A DNA stretch of 64,000 nucleotides from Erwinia sp. E602. GTDB lineage: Bacteria > Pseudomonadota > Gammaproteobacteria > Enterobacterales > Enterobacteriaceae. Both the position numbers and the translations under genes were made by a program. Positions 30,736-40,899 of the stretch are shown here, piece by piece. The DNA lies in NCBI RefSeq assembly GCF_018141005.1, contig NZ_CP046582.1:1426001-1490000 (forward strand). Direction: 5' to 3'. The notes beneath the pieces were generated by a model. The model was given only the letters and a program-made list of their open reading frames with translations, did not search any database and had not been told where the DNA came from. Positions within the stretch are counted from its first letter, which is position 1; every line of letters begins with the position of its first letter.

Positions 30736-31550
30736 TGTCTGACAGCAGTGCGCCACAGCCGGTGTTAAGAATGGCGTTGGGTATCGAGTATGACGGCAGC
30801 CGTTATTACGGCTGGCAGCGTCAGAATGAGGTGGGCAGCGTGCAGGAGCACCTGGAGAAGGCGCTGTCGCAGGTAGCCGATCAGCCGATCGTGGTCTTCT
30901 GCGCCGGGCGCACCGACGCCGGCGTCCACGGCACCGGCCAGGTGGTGCATTTTGAGACCACCGCGCGGCGTAAGGATGCCGCCTGGACGCTGGGTGCCAA
31001 CACCCACCTGCCGGCGGACGTTGCCGTGCGCTGGGTCAAGGCGGTGCCGGATACCTTCCACGCCCGCTTCAGCGCCACGGCGCGGCGCTACCGCTACGTG
31101 ATTTACAACGAGCGGCTGCGCCCGGCGATCCTCGGCGGCGGCATCACCCACTTTTATCACCCGCTGGACGTGGAAAAGATGCAGCGCGCCGGGCAGTGCC
31201 TGCTCGGTGAACAGGATTTCACCTCGTTTCGCGCGGTGCAGTGCCAGTCGCGCACGCCGATGCGCTACGTGATGCACCTGAACGTCAGCCGCCACGGTTC
31301 GTACGTGGTGGTCGATATCAAGGCTAACGCCTTTGTGCACCATATGGTGCGCAATATCGTCGGTAGCCTGATGCAGGTCGGCTGCGGTAACCAGCCTGAA
31401 ACCTGGATGGCGGATTTGCTGGCGGCCAAAGACCGCACGCTGGCCGCCGCTACCGCCCGCGCCGAGGGGCTGTATCTGGTTGCGGTGGATTACCCCGAGC
31501 ACTTTGACTTACCGCGCCCGCCGATGGGGCCGCTGTTCCTTGCCGATTAA
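30735..31550 (+). CDS. truA: tRNA pseudouridine(38-40) synthase
   Basis: A 271-residue pseudouridine synthase acting on positions 38-40 of the anticodon arm. The catalytic Asp is in [32 protein letters not shown] and [18 protein letters not shown] are further family motifs. The length matches E. coli and the start overlaps the usg stop. Confidence 0.96.
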   Translation: MSDSSAPQPVLRMALGIEYDGSRYYGWQRQNEVGSVQEHLEKALSQVADQPIVVFCAGRTDAGVHGTGQVVHFETTARRKDAAWTLGANTHLPADVAVRWVKAVPDTFHARFSATARRYRYVIYNERLRPAILGGGITHFYHPLDVEKMQRAGQCLLGEQDFTSFRAVQCQSRTPMRYVMHLNVSRHGSYVVVDIKANAFVHHMVRNIVGSLMQVGCGNQPETWMADLLAAKDRTLAAATARAEGLYLVAVDYPEHFDLPRPPMGPLFLAD

Positions 31551-31580
31551 CCTTCGACTGATGTAATAAAGGACGCCCGA

Positions 31581-32243
31581 ATGGATCTGATTCGTTTTGT
31601 TATCGACTTCATTTTACATATCGACGTGCATCTCGCCGAACTGGTGGCGCAGTATGGTCTCTGGATCTACGCCATTCTGTTCCTGATCCTGTTCTGTGAA
31701 ACCGGGCTGGTGGTCACGCCGTTCCTGCCGGGGGATTCCCTGCTGTTTGTCGCCGGCGCGCTGGCGGCGCTGCCGACCAATGACCTCGACGTGCACACCA
31801 TGGTTGCGCTGATGGTGGCGGCGGCGATCCTCGGCGACGCGGTGAACTACACTATCGGGCGGCTGTTCGGTGAGAAACTGTTCAGTAATCCCGGTTCGAA
31901 GATCTTCCGCCGCAGCTATCTTGATAAAACCCACGCTTTTTACGAGCGCCACGGCGGGAAAACGATTATTCTTGCGCGCTTCGTGCCGATCGTGCGTACT
32001 TTCGCGCCCTTTGTGGCCGGAATGGGCAAAATGTCCTGGCGTCATTTTTCCCTGTACAACGTCTCGGGCGGGTTGCTGTGGGTGCTGCTCTTTACCTATG
32101 CGGGCTACTGGTTTGGCAATATGCCCGCGGTACAGGAGAACCTTAAGCTGTTGATTGTGGCAATTATCCTGCTGTCGATTCTGCCAGGCGTAATTGAAGT
32201 GTGGCGTCACCGCCGCGCGGCGCGAAAACAGCCACAGCGCTAA
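31581..32243 (+). CDS. dedA: DedA-family membrane protein
   Basis: A 220-residue inner-membrane protein of the DedA/VTT family, which includes undecaprenyl phosphate and phospholipid transporters/flippases needed for envelope homeostasis. Motifs: [32 protein letters not shown] and [18 protein letters not shown] with the conserved Arg. Four to six hydrophobic segments are visible. A TAAAGGA ribosome site precedes the ATG. The specific role of this paralogue is not known. Confidence 0.92.
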   Translation: MDLIRFVIDFILHIDVHLAELVAQYGLWIYAILFLILFCETGLVVTPFLPGDSLLFVAGALAALPTNDLDVHTMVALMVAAAILGDAVNYTIGRLFGEKLFSNPGSKIFRRSYLDKTHAFYERHGGKTIILARFVPIVRTFAPFVAGMGKMSWRHFSLYNVSGGLLWVLLFTYAGYWFGNMPAVQENLKLLIVAIILLSILPGVIEVWRHRRAARKQPQR

Positions 32244-32415
32244 GCGGACGTCTCAGACCAGCCGTCGGTGACCAGATTTTTATCCACAGTCTCCGGCGGT
32301 TATGGTTTAATGAGCGACAATTTATGGTTTGTGCTGCGCGCATGAGTGACAGCACAAAAAAAGAAAAAACTGGCTAACCCCAACGGGGCACCAGGTTCAA
32401 ACAGAAAGGTCATCA

Positions 32416-33324
32416 ATGAGCTGGATTGAGCGAATTCTCAGTAAAAGCACCGCTACCCCATCGCGTAAAGCGAGCATTCCTGAAGGGGTGTGGACCAAGT
32501 GTGACAGCTGCGGACAGGTCCTGTACCGCGCCGAGCTGGAGCGCAATCTGGAAGTCTGCCCGAAATGCGACCACCACATGCGTATGCATGGTCGCGCCCG
32601 CTTACACAGCGTGCTGGATGAAGGTTCACTGGTTGAACTGGGCAGCGAGCTGGAACCGAAAGATCTGCTGAAATTCCGGGATTCCAAAAAATACAAAGAT
32701 CGTCTGACCGCGGCGCAGAAAGAGACCGACGAAACCGACGCGCTGATCGTGATGAAAGGCACCCTGCACGGCATGCCGGTAGTGGCTGCCGCGTTTGAGT
32801 TCTCCTTTATGGGTGGCTCAATGGGCTCGGTGGTTGGCGCACGTTTCGTACGTGCGGTTGAGCAGGCGCTGGAAGACGGCTGCCCGATGATCTGCTTCTC
32901 TGCCTCCGGCGGTGCGCGTATGCAGGAAGCGCTGATGTCGCTGATGCAGATGGCGAAAACCAGCGCCGCGCTGGCTAAGATGCAGGCGCGCGGCCTGCCG
33001 TATATCTCGGTGCTGACCGACCCGACCATGGGCGGCGTATCCGCCAGCTTCGCGATGCTCGGCGATCTGAATATCGCTGAACCGAAAGCGCTGATCGGCT
33101 TTGCCGGCCCGCGCGTAATCGAGCAGACGGTGCGTGAAAAGCTGCCGCCGGGCTTCCAGCGCAGTGAGTTCCTGATCGAGAAGGGTGCGATCGATATGAT
33201 CGTCCGCCGTCCGGTGATGCGCTTTAAGCTGGCCAGCGTGCTGGCGAAGATGATGAACCTGCCTGCGCCGCAGGAAGATATCGTTGCTGAAGCCCCCGCT
33301 GCCCCGCAGAGCCCCGAGGCCTGA
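32416..33324 (+). CDS. accD: Acetyl-CoA carboxylase carboxyltransferase beta subunit
   Basis: A 302-residue beta subunit of carboxyltransferase, which makes malonyl-CoA for fatty acid synthesis. The N-terminal zinc ribbon is intact (Cys 29, 32, 48 and 51 in TKCDSCGQV...EVCPKCDHH). The crotonase-fold body has [15 protein letters not shown] and [21 protein letters not shown] strong terminator follows. The E. coli protein is known to bind its own mRNA through the zinc ribbon; that regulation is possible here but not visible. Confidence 0.97.
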   Translation: MSWIERILSKSTATPSRKASIPEGVWTKCDSCGQVLYRAELERNLEVCPKCDHHMRMHGRARLHSVLDEGSLVELGSELEPKDLLKFRDSKKYKDRLTAAQKETDETDALIVMKGTLHGMPVVAAAFEFSFMGGSMGSVVGARFVRAVEQALEDGCPMICFSASGGARMQEALMSLMQMAKTSAALAKMQARGLPYISVLTDPTMGGVSASFAMLGDLNIAEPKALIGFAGPRVIEQTVREKLPPGFQRSEFLIEKGAIDMIVRRPVMRFKLASVLAKMMNLPAPQEDIVAEAPAAPQSPEA

Positions 33325-33335
33325 CCGATGATGAG

Positions 33336-33360
33336 AAAGGGATCGCCTGGCGATCCCTTT
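33336..33360 (+). terminator. Terminator of accD
   Basis: AAAGGGATCG - CCTGG - CGATCCCTTT is a perfect 10-base-pair stem with a 5-base loop ending in a T-run, 11 bases after the accD stop. Confidence 0.9.
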
Positions 33361-33393
33361 TACCAATGAACCGAAACGCGGTGAACGGGATAC

Positions 33394-34656
33394 ATGGACA
33401 CTCTTCCTCAAGCCACGTCGCCTCTTGCCACGTGGCTTTATTATCTTGAGCATTTACACTCTCAGGCAATCGAGATGGGTCTGGAGCGTGTGCGTCGTGT
33501 TGCCACCACGCTCGATCTGCTGAAACCCGCCCCGGTGGTGTTTACCGTTGCCGGTACTAACGGCAAGGGCACCACCTGCCGCACCCTGGAAACCGTGCTG
33601 ATGGCCGCCGGCTATCGCGTCGGCGTCTACAGCTCCCCGCACCTGATCCGCTACACCGAACGGGTACGCATCCAGGGCGCTGAGCTGGCTGAATCGGCCC
33701 ATACGGCCTCCTTTGCGGCGATTGAAGCCGGGCGCGGCGACACTTCTCTGACCTATTTTGAGTACGGCACGCTGTCGGCGCTGTGGCTGTTTAAGCAGGC
33801 GCAGGTTGACGTGGCGATCCTCGAAGTCGGGCTGGGCGGGCGGCTGGACGCTACCAATATCGTCGACGCTGACGTGGCGGCCATTACCAGCATCGCCCTC
33901 GATCACGTAGACTGGCTGGGGCCGGACCGCGGAAGCATCGGGCGGGAAAAAGCCGGGGTATTTCGCGGCGGTAAGCCGGCCATCGTCGGTGAACCGGATA
34001 TGCCGCACAGCATTGCTGAGGTGGCGCAGCAGCTGGGCGCGGACCTGCATCAGCTGGGCCGCGACTGGTCATATCGCGCGGACGGCGACAGCTGGTCATT
34101 TACCGACGCGCAGGGCAGCCTGATCGGGCTGCCCATGCCGCAGGTGCCGTTGCCAAATGCGGCCACCGCACTGGCGGCGCTGCGAGCCTCCGGGCTGGCG
34201 GTGGAGGATGCCGTGGTGCGCGCTTCCCTGCATCAGGCGCTGCTGCCCGGCCGCTTCCAGACCGTGGCGCAGTCGCCACGGGTGATCCTCGACGTGGCGC
34301 ACAATCCGCACGCGGCCGCGTACCTGGCCAGCCGGCTGGCCGAACTGCCGGGTGACGGTAAGGTGCACGCGGTGGTCGGGATGCTGCACGATAAAGATAT
34401 TGCCGGAACCCTGGCGTGCCTCAGCCCGCAGGTTGACCACTGGTACTGCGCGCCGCTCGACGGGCCGCGCGGGGCAAGCGCGGAACAGCTGATGGCGCAT
34501 CTGCCGGGCGCGCAGGCGTCTGGCTCGGTGCTGGCGGCGTATCAGCAGGCGCTGGCTCATGCCGGTGAACGGGACGTGGTGCTGGTGTGTGGTTCTTTCC
34601 ACACCGTGGCACCGGTTATGGAATGGATGGCAACGGAGAACGGCAGTGGCGAGTAA
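33394..34656 (+). CDS. folC: Bifunctional folylpolyglutamate synthase / dihydrofolate synthase
   Basis: A 420-residue Mur-ligase-family enzyme that adds glutamate to dihydropteroate and folates. The ATP-binding P-loop is VAGTNGKGTTCRTLE (near residue 50). LEVGLGGRLDATNIVD and DHVDWLGPDRGSIGREKAGVFR are conserved substrate and metal regions; the C-terminal ligase domain has DVAHNPHAAAYLA. The dedD gene starts inside its last codons. Confidence 0.96.
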   Translation: MDTLPQATSPLATWLYYLEHLHSQAIEMGLERVRRVATTLDLLKPAPVVFTVAGTNGKGTTCRTLETVLMAAGYRVGVYSSPHLIRYTERVRIQGAELAESAHTASFAAIEAGRGDTSLTYFEYGTLSALWLFKQAQVDVAILEVGLGGRLDATNIVDADVAAITSIALDHVDWLGPDRGSIGREKAGVFRGGKPAIVGEPDMPHSIAEVAQQLGADLHQLGRDWSYRADGDSWSFTDAQGSLIGLPMPQVPLPNAATALAALRASGLAVEDAVVRASLHQALLPGRFQTVAQSPRVILDVAHNPHAAAYLASRLAELPGDGKVHAVVGMLHDKDIAGTLACLSPQVDHWYCAPLDGPRGASAEQLMAHLPGAQASGSVLAAYQQALAHAGERDVVLVCGSFHTVAPVMEWMATENGSGE

Positions 34657-35425
34657 GTTTCAAAACCGTTTAGTCGGCACCATCATTATCGTCGCCGTCG
34701 GGGTGATCGTTCTGCCCGGGCTGCTCGACGGTAAAAAGAAGCACTATAAAGAGGAGTTTGCTGCCATTCCGCTGGTGCCGAAGCCGGAAGACCAGCAGGA
34801 GACCGATCTGGTGCCGCCGGTTACCCAGTCGCTGCCCGCCCAGCCGCCGGAAGGCGCCGGGTCGGCGGTAGTCGGACGTGACAACGGTAACAATTCACAG
34901 GCGGACAGCGGCTCAACCACGCCGCAGGCCGGCAACCAGCCGACGCTGGTCTCCCCACCGCCGGTCCAGCAGCCGGTGAACACGCCGAAAGTTGTCGAAA
35001 AACCGAAGGTGGTGACCCAGCCGAAGCCGGTTGAGAAACCGAAACCGGTTGAGAAGCCAAAGCCGGTGGAAAAACCGAAGCCGGTAGAAGCGCCGAAAGT
35101 GGTTGAGCAGCCGAAGACGGTGGAAACGCCGGCGCAAACGCAGCCCGCGCCGGAAAGCAAACCGGCCGAGAGCGCGCCAGCCGGTCAGGCCTGGGTGGTG
35201 CAGCTGGGCGCACTGAAGAACGCGGCCAGGGTGGATGAGATCGTCGCTAAGCTGCGGCTCTCCGGCTACCGCGCTTATACCGTTCCGGCCACGCCGGTGC
35301 AGGGGCAGATTACCCGCATCTTTGTCGGGCCTGATGCCTCGAAAGCCAAAATGCAGGCGGCGGTGGGGGAACTGCAGGGGATCTCCGGGCTGGGCGGGGT
35401 GGTTAAACCCTACAGCGCGCGGTGA
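34646..35425 (+). CDS. dedD: Cell division protein DedD (SPOR domain)
   Basis: A 259-residue inner-membrane divisome protein. The GTG at 34646 gives VASKFQNRLVGTIIIVAVGV, the E. coli-like N-terminus with one membrane segment; it overlaps the folC end by 11 bases. A long Pro/Lys/Val-rich linker contains at least three tandem copies of KPKPVE (coded at about 35026-35090). The C-terminal SPOR domain (AWVVQLGALKNAARVDEIVAKLR...FVGPDASKAK) binds denuded septal peptidoglycan in this family. Confidence 0.93.
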   Translation: MASKFQNRLVGTIIIVAVGVIVLPGLLDGKKKHYKEEFAAIPLVPKPEDQQETDLVPPVTQSLPAQPPEGAGSAVVGRDNGNNSQADSGSTTPQAGNQPTLVSPPPVQQPVNTPKVVEKPKVVTQPKPVEKPKPVEKPKPVEKPKPVEAPKVVEQPKTVETPAQTQPAPESKPAESAPAGQAWVVQLGALKNAARVDEIVAKLRLSGYRAYTVPATPVQGQITRIFVGPDASKAKMQAAVGELQGISGLGGVVKPYSAR

Positions 35426-35481
35426 TCCGCCGGCTGCCGCTGAACGGCGGCAGCGATACTATCAACAGGTAAAACCTGCTT

Positions 35482-35514
35482 GCGCCCGGAACAGCCCGCT
35501 GCTGTTCCGGGCGC
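35482..35514 (+). terminator. Terminator-like hairpin after dedD
   Basis: GCGCCCGGAACAGC - CCGCT - GCTGTTCCGGGCGC is a perfect 14-base-pair stem, 57 bases after the dedD stop. No good T-run follows. Confidence 0.65.
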
Positions 35515-35633
35515 TGGCGTTAGGATGTAATGCAAATCAACGGATTGCGTTTGGGTGTTCAGGCCGGCACCGGGGCGATTTTTGCTGGTTTTTTCAACGG
35601 CAATGATTATTTGAATCGTCCCTGCAAAAGCCT

Positions 35634-35649
35634 ACGCAAACGTTTTCTT
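35634..35649 (+). promoter_or_regulatory. PurR box of the cvpA-purF operon
   Basis: ACGCAAACGTTTTCTT fits the PurR operator consensus (ACGCAAACGTTTGCGT) with three mismatches at the 3' end, and as I recall it equals the E. coli cvpA site. It lies 56 bases before cvpA, overlapping the likely promoter. Confidence 0.85.
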
Positions 35650-35704
35650 TTTCTGTTAGAATTCGCCCCGAACTGGATACCAGGGGTAATTACTGGAAGC
35701 GTTC

Positions 35705-36190
35705 ATGGTCTGGATAGATAACGTCATTATTGCGGTCGTCAGTTTTTCGGCTCTGGTCAGCCTGATCCGCGGGTTTGTACGGGAAGCACTTTCGCTCGTC
35801 ACCTGGGGGTGCGCATTCTTTGTCGCCAGTCATTACTACTCCTTTCTTGCCGTCTGGTTTACCGGATTTGAAGACGAACTGGTGCGTAACGGCATCGCCA
35901 TTGCAGTGTTATTCGTTGCCACGCTGATTGTCGGGGCGATCGTTAACTATGTAATTGGTTCGCTGGTGGAAAAAACCGGCCTGTCGGGTACCGACAGGGT
36001 ACTGGGAGTCTGTTTTGGGGCGCTGCGTGGCGTGCTGATTGTGGCCGCGATGCTGTTTTTCCTCGATACGTTCACCGGATTTGCTAAGAGCCCGGACTGG
36101 CAACAGTCTAAGCTTATCCCTCAGTTCAGTTACATCATCGGGTGGTTTTTTGACTACCTGAAAAGCTCGTCGAGTTTTTTGCCCCGGTAA
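35705..36190 (+). CDS. cvpA: Colicin V production protein CvpA
   Basis: A 161-residue inner-membrane protein with four hydrophobic segments, starting MVWIDNVIIAVVSFSALVSLIRGFVREALSL. It is needed for colicin V export in E. coli and for envelope homeostasis, but the mechanism is not known. It is cotranscribed with purF, 34 bases downstream, behind the PurR box. Confidence 0.95.
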   Translation: MVWIDNVIIAVVSFSALVSLIRGFVREALSLVTWGCAFFVASHYYSFLAVWFTGFEDELVRNGIAIAVLFVATLIVGAIVNYVIGSLVEKTGLSGTDRVLGVCFGALRGVLIVAAMLFFLDTFTGFAKSPDWQQSKLIPQFSYIIGWFFDYLKSSSSFLPR

Positions 36191-36224
36191 TTGCACCGGG
36201 GTTCGGCCATGAGGAAAAGTCATT

Positions 36225-37742
36225 ATGTGCGGTATTGTCGGGATCGCCGGTTTTGCGCCGGTCAACCAGTCGATTTATGACGCGTTAACGGTGCTGCAGC
36301 ATCGTGGGCAGGATGCCGCCGGCATCGTCACCATCGATGCGTTAAATTGCTTCCGTCTGCGTAAGGCCAACGGCCTGGTCAGCGATGTTTTTGAAGCCCG
36401 CCATATGCAGCGTATGCAGGGCAATATGGGTATCGGCCACGTGCGTTACCCAACGGCAGGCAGCTCCAGCGCTTCCGAAGCCCAGCCCTTCTATGTGAAC
36501 TCCCCTTACGGGATCACGCTTGCCCACAACGGTAACCTGACCAACGCTCACGAACTGCGTAAAGGCCTGTTCGAAACCGGCCGCCGTCACGTGAACACCA
36601 CGTCAGATTCTGAAATTCTGCTCAATATCTTTGCGCAGGAAGTGGACCAGTTCCGCCACTATCCGCTGGAAGCGGACAACATCTTTGCCGCGATTGCCGC
36701 GGTGCATAAGAAAGTGCGCGGAGCCTATGCCTGCGTGGCGATGATCATCGGCCACGGCCTGGTGGCGTTCCGCGACCCGAACGGCATCCGTCCGCTGGTG
36801 ATTGGCAAACGTCCGCTGGCCGATGGCCGTATTGAATACATGGTGGCTTCTGAGAGCGTGGCGCTGGATACGCTGGGCTTTGAGTTCCTGCGTGACGTGG
36901 CGCCAGGTGAAGGGGTTTACGTCACCGAAAAAGGCCAGCTGTATACCCGCCAGTGCGCTGAGAACCCGAAGGTTCATCCGTGCCTGTTCGAGTACGTCTA
37001 CTTTGCGCGCCCGGACTCGTTCCTCGACAAAATTTCCGTCTACAGCGCCCGCGTGCGCATGGGCACCAAGCTGGGTGCCAAGATCGCCCGCGAGTGGGAA
37101 GATCTGGATATTGACGTGGTGATCCCGATTCCGGAAACCTCCTGCGATATCGCGCTGGAGATGGCACGGATCCTGGACAAGCCTTACCGTCAGGGCTTCG
37201 TGAAAAACCGCTACGTCGGCCGTACCTTTATCATGCCGGGCCAACACCTGCGCCGCAGCGCGGTTCGCCGCAAGCTGAACGCTAACCGTGCCGAGTTCCG
37301 CGGTAAGAACGTACTGCTGGTGGATGACTCCATCGTGCGCGGGACCACCTCCGAGCAGATCATTGAGATGGCACGCGAAGCCGGGGCGAAAAAAGTCTAT
37401 CTCGCCTCTGCGGCACCGGAAATTCGTTTCCCGAACGTGTACGGCATTGATATGCCAAGCGCCACCGAGCTGATCGCCCACGGTCGTGAAGTCGAAGAGA
37501 TCCGCCAGCTGATCGGTGCCGACGCGCTGATTTTCCAGGATCTGGATGACCTGATTGAAGCGGTGCGTGAAGAGAACCCGGATATCACCCAGTTTGAATG
37601 CTCGGTGTTCAACGGCATCTACGTCACTAAAGACGTTGACCAGCAGTACCTCGAGTACCTGCAGTCGCTGCGCAATGACGATGCCAAAGCCGTGGCGCGG
37701 CAGAACGAAGCGGAAAACCTGGAAATTCACAACGAAGGCTAA
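36225..37742 (+). CDS. purF: Amidophosphoribosyltransferase
   Basis: The first enzyme of purine synthesis, 505 residues as in E. coli. After Met removal the N-terminal Cys ([10 protein letters not shown]) is the glutaminase nucleophile. The PRPP-binding loop is [37 protein letters not shown] and the AHNGNLTN stretch are typical. A perfect terminator follows. Codon use suggests high expression. Confidence 0.98.
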   Translation: MCGIVGIAGFAPVNQSIYDALTVLQHRGQDAAGIVTIDALNCFRLRKANGLVSDVFEARHMQRMQGNMGIGHVRYPTAGSSSASEAQPFYVNSPYGITLAHNGNLTNAHELRKGLFETGRRHVNTTSDSEILLNIFAQEVDQFRHYPLEADNIFAAIAAVHKKVRGAYACVAMIIGHGLVAFRDPNGIRPLVIGKRPLADGRIEYMVASESVALDTLGFEFLRDVAPGEGVYVTEKGQLYTRQCAENPKVHPCLFEYVYFARPDSFLDKISVYSARVRMGTKLGAKIAREWEDLDIDVVIPIPETSCDIALEMARILDKPYRQGFVKNRYVGRTFIMPGQHLRRSAVRRKLNANRAEFRGKNVLLVDDSIVRGTTSEQIIEMAREAGAKKVYLASAAPEIRFPNVYGIDMPSATELIAHGREVEEIRQLIGADALIFQDLDDLIEAVREENPDITQFECSVFNGIYVTKDVDQQYLEYLQSLRNDDAKAVARQNEAENLEIHNEG

Positions 37743-37767
37743 GCGCCGCGCTGTGTAAGCAGGTAAG

Positions 37768-37800
37768 ATGGGCCGGGAGCAATTCCGGCCCATTTTTTTT
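37768..37800 (+). terminator. Terminator of cvpA-purF
   Basis: ATGGGCCGG and CCGGCCCAT form a perfect 9-base-pair stem with an 8-base loop, directly followed by eight T residues. Confidence 0.95.
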
Positions 37801-37811
37801 AAAGAGAGATG

Positions 37812-38381
37812 ATGAAAAGAATCATTATTGGACTTTCAGGTGCCAGCGGCGTGATTTATGGCATCCGCACCCTGCAGGTACTGCAGCAGGTTAGTGACGT
37901 GGAAACCCACCTGATCGTCAGCAACGCCGCCCGGCAGACGCTGGCGCTGGAAAGCGACGTCAGCCTGCGCGAGGTGCAGGCGCTGGCCGACGTGGTGCAC
38001 GACGTGCGTGATATTGCCGCCAGTATCTCCTCCGGTTCATTTAAAACCGACGGCATGGCCATTCTGCCGTGCTCTATCAAAACCCTCTCCGGCATCGTTA
38101 ACAGCTACAGCGACGGCCTGCTGACCCGCGCCGCCGACGTGGTGCTTAAAGAGCGTCGCCCGCTGGTGCTGTGCGTGCGTGAAACCCCGTTGCACCTCGG
38201 CCACCTGCGGCTAATGACCGCCGCCGCCGAGCTGGGCGCGATTATTATGCCGCCGGTACCGGCGTTTTATCACCGACCGGCCAGCGTGATGGACATCGTC
38301 GATCAGACCGTCAATCGCGTACTCGATCAGTTTAATATTGAGCTGGATCAGGAGCTGTTTACGCGCTGGCAGGGTGCATAA
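37812..38381 (+). CDS. ubiX: Flavin prenyltransferase UbiX
   Basis: A 189-residue enzyme that makes the prenylated FMN cofactor for the UbiD decarboxylase in ubiquinone synthesis. It begins MKRIIIGLSGASGVIYGIR (FMN-binding). MAILPCSIKTLSGIVNSYSDGLLTRAADV and RRPLVLCVRETPLHLGHLR are conserved. Two ATGs are tandem; I chose the second (37812) because the GAGAG site touches the first. The next genes are hisJQMP; argT, present here in E. coli, is absent. Confidence 0.95.
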   Translation: MKRIIIGLSGASGVIYGIRTLQVLQQVSDVETHLIVSNAARQTLALESDVSLREVQALADVVHDVRDIAASISSGSFKTDGMAILPCSIKTLSGIVNSYSDGLLTRAADVVLKERRPLVLCVRETPLHLGHLRLMTAAAELGAIIMPPVPAFYHRPASVMDIVDQTVNRVLDQFNIELDQELFTRWQGA

Positions 38382-38392
38382 GTTTGCCTGAG

Positions 38393-38409
38393 TGCGCGCT
38401 TTTAGTGCA
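38393..38409 (+). promoter_or_regulatory. Possible NtrC site upstream of hisJ
   Basis: TGCGC-N7-GTGCA matches the NtrC dyad TGCAC-N7-GTGCA with one mismatch. It lies about 170 bases before the sigma-54-type promoter; other TGCAC/GTGCA half-sites follow near 38432-38458. Confidence 0.45.
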
Positions 38410-38565
38410 AATGTTGATGCTGAATCGCATTTTGTGCAAAGGATGCACCATCGTGCAACATTCTTGCCGCGAACGGATCATAAACCTGCTATAAATCCTT
38501 CTGCAAACCGGGCAATTACGCTATCTTGCCCACCGCGCAATAAAAAGCAGGCATTGCCGTTACAC

Positions 38566-38581
38566 TGGCATGGAACCTGCA
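38566..38581 (+). promoter_or_regulatory. Sigma-54-type promoter of the hisJQMP operon
   Basis: TGGCATGGAACCTGCA has GG and GC separated by exactly ten bases, the -24/-12 spacing of RpoN promoters (consensus TGGCAC-N5-TTGCA). It lies 54 bases before the hisJ start. In Salmonella the neighbouring argT gene has an RpoN promoter. Confidence 0.6.
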
Positions 38582-38634
38582 GATCAACCTGCGCAACAAC
38601 ATCACGACCATAATAAAAAAACTGAGGGGTTTTT

Positions 38635-39417
38635 ATGAAAAAGCAGGTCCTGGCTCTCTCCCTGTTACTGTCAATCACCGCCGCGGGTAGCGCATTTGCC
38701 GCCGGCCCGAAAACGTTGCGTATCGGCACCGACCCGACCTACGCGCCGTTTGAAATGAAGAACGCACAGGGGCAGCTGATCGGATTTGATATCGATCTGG
38801 CTAATGAAATCTGTAAACGGATGGAGACCAAATGTACCTTCGTTGAGAGTGATTTTGATGCGCTGATCCCGTCACTGAAGGCGAAGAAAGTGGATGCGGT
38901 GATCTCTTCACTGTCGATCACCGAAAAGCGCCTGCAGGAGATCGCCTTCTCTGAGAAACTGTATGCCGCCAATTCACGTCTGATTGCGCCAAAAGGTTCC
39001 AAAGTGCTGCCAACGCTGGAGGCGCTGAAAGGCAAAACCATCGGCCTGCTGCAGGGCACCACTCAGGAAACCTACGCCAACGACAACTGGCGCCAGCACG
39101 GCGTGACAGTAACGCCGTATGCTAACCAGGACCTGGTGTATCAGGATCTGACCGCCGGGCGTATCGATGCCGCATTCCAGGATGAAGTGGCGGCCAGCGA
39201 AGGCTTCCTCAAGCAGCCTGCCGGTAAAGATTACGCCTTTGCAGGCCCGGCGGTAAAAGATGATAAGATCTTTGGCATCGGGACCGGTATCGGTATGCGT
39301 AAAGATGATACCGCGCTGAAAGCCGCCATCGACAAAGCGTTCGATGAGCTGCGCAAAGATGGTACCTACGACAAGATTGCGAAAAAATACTTTGATTTTG
39401 ATGTATATGGCGGTTAA
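38635..39417 (+). CDS. hisJ: Histidine ABC transporter substrate-binding protein HisJ
   Basis: A 260-residue periplasmic binding protein with signal peptide [22 protein letters not shown]. The mature part starts with [14 protein letters not shown] and shows [27 protein letters not shown] and the C-terminus YFDFDVYGG, fitting HisJ of the LAO/histidine family. E. coli has two paralogues here (argT, hisJ); only one remains. It may therefore serve histidine, arginine, lysine and ornithine. An ACTGAGGGG ribosome site precedes the ATG. Confidence 0.92.
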   Translation: MKKQVLALSLLLSITAAGSAFAAGPKTLRIGTDPTYAPFEMKNAQGQLIGFDIDLANEICKRMETKCTFVESDFDALIPSLKAKKVDAVISSLSITEKRLQEIAFSEKLYAANSRLIAPKGSKVLPTLEALKGKTIGLLQGTTQETYANDNWRQHGVTVTPYANQDLVYQDLTAGRIDAAFQDEVAASEGFLKQPAGKDYAFAGPAVKDDKIFGIGTGIGMRKDDTALKAAIDKAFDELRKDGTYDKIAKKYFDFDVYGG

Positions 39418-39491
39418 GTAAAACCTGTCTGGCACCCCGGCGCGTCCGGGGTGCAGTTACACGATGAAAAGATTACGACAGGATATTGCTT

Positions 39492-40178
39492 ATGCTTTAT
39501 GGCTACTCTGAAGTCATTTTTAAAGGCGCGATGGTGACCCTGGAGCTGGCCCTCAGCTCGGTACTGTTCGCCGTTATACTCGGACTGATTGGCGCCGGGG
39601 CCAAACTCTCCAACAGCCGCCTGCTGGCGGGCATATTTGAAGGCTACACCACGCTCATTCGCGGCGTACCGGACCTGGTACTGATGCTGCTGATCTTTTA
39701 CGGCCTGCAGATTGCGCTCAATCAGCTGACCGACCTGCTGGGCCTGAACCAGTTCGATATCGACCCGATGGTGGCCGGTATTATCACACTGGGCTTTATC
39801 TACGGGGCGTACTTTACCGAAACCTTCCGCGGCGCGTACATGGCGGTGCCGAGAGGGCAGATTGAAGCTGCTACCGCCTTTGGTTTTACCTCTGCACAAA
39901 CTTTCCGCCGTATTCTGTTTCCTGGCATGATGCGCTTCGCGCTGCCGGGGATCGGCAATAACTGGCAGGTGATCCTGAAAGCCACCGCGCTGGTTTCGCT
40001 GCTTGGTCTGGAAGATGTGGTTAAAGCCACGCAGCTGGCCGGTAAAACCACCTGGCAGCCGTTCTACTTTGCCATCGTCGCCGGGGTTATTTATCTGATT
40101 TTCACCACGCTGTCGAACGGCGTGTTGTGGTGGCTGGAGCGCCGTTATTCGGTGGGCGTCAAAAGGGCTGATTTATGA
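39492..40178 (+). CDS. hisQ: Histidine ABC transporter permease HisQ
   Basis: A 228-residue inner-membrane permease with five hydrophobic segments, beginning MLYGYSEVIFKGAMVTLELA as in E. coli. The coupling motif is RGAYMAVPRGQIEAATAFGF (EAA loop). It forms the HisQMP2 complex. The ATG at 39492 follows AGGA with 8-base spacing. It overlaps hisM by four bases (ATGA). Confidence 0.95.
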   Translation: MLYGYSEVIFKGAMVTLELALSSVLFAVILGLIGAGAKLSNSRLLAGIFEGYTTLIRGVPDLVLMLLIFYGLQIALNQLTDLLGLNQFDIDPMVAGIITLGFIYGAYFTETFRGAYMAVPRGQIEAATAFGFTSAQTFRRILFPGMMRFALPGIGNNWQVILKATALVSLLGLEDVVKATQLAGKTTWQPFYFAIVAGVIYLIFTTLSNGVLWWLERRYSVGVKRADL

Positions 40179-40891
40179 TTGATATTATTCAGGAGTACTG
40201 GAAGGCCCTGCTGTGGACCGACGGCTATCGCCTGACCGGCGTGGCGATTACCCTGTGGTTGCTGGTGGTCTCGGTGGTGCTGGGCGGCTGCATGGCGGTG
40301 CTGCTCTCTGTCGCCCGCGTTTCGCCGTTCAAAGCGGTGCGTTTCCCGGTGTGGCTGTTTACCTACGTATTCCGCGGTACGCCGCTCTACGTGCAGCTGC
40401 TGGTGTTTTACTCCGGCTTTTACACGCTGGAAGTGGTGAAAGGCAGCGAGTTGTTGAACGCCTTCTTCCGCAGCGGACTTAACTGTACGCTGCTGGCGTT
40501 GACGCTGAACACCTGCGCTTACACCACCGAAATCTTTGCCGGTGCCATTCGTTCCGTCCCGCACGGCGAAATTGAAGCGGCGCGCGCCTACGGTTTCTCG
40601 ACCTTTAAACTCTACCGTTGCATTATTATGCCTTCGGCGCTGCGCACCGCGCTGCCGGCTTACAGCAATGAAGTGATCCTGATGCTGCACTCTACGGCGC
40701 TGGCGTTTACCGCTACGGTGCCGGACCTGCTGAAGATTGCCCGCGATATTAACTCGGCTACCTACCAGCCGTTTATCGCCTTCGGCCTGGCAGGCCTGCT
40801 CTATTTAGTAATTTCATATGTGTTGATTAGTCTGTTCCGCAAAGCGGAAAAACGCTGGCTGGCGCACGTTAAACCTTCCTCGTCCCACTGA
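40175..40891 (+). CDS. hisM: Histidine ABC transporter permease HisM
   Basis: A 238-residue permease, partner of HisQ, with about five hydrophobic segments. The EAA-type loop is [38 protein letters not shown] is conserved. The start is inside the hisQ stop (ATGA), so translation is coupled; hisP follows after eight bases. Confidence 0.95.
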   Translation: MIDIIQEYWKALLWTDGYRLTGVAITLWLLVVSVVLGGCMAVLLSVARVSPFKAVRFPVWLFTYVFRGTPLYVQLLVFYSGFYTLEVVKGSELLNAFFRSGLNCTLLALTLNTCAYTTEIFAGAIRSVPHGEIEAARAYGFSTFKLYRCIIMPSALRTALPAYSNEVILMLHSTALAFTATVPDLLKIARDINSATYQPFIAFGLAGLLYLVISYVLISLFRKAEKRWLAHVKPSSSH

Positions 40892-40899
40892 GAAACACG

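Noticed and set aside
36603..37793. Minus-strand open frame of 396 codons opposite purF
   Set aside because: Shadow of purF; no ribosome site, domain or neighbour supports it.
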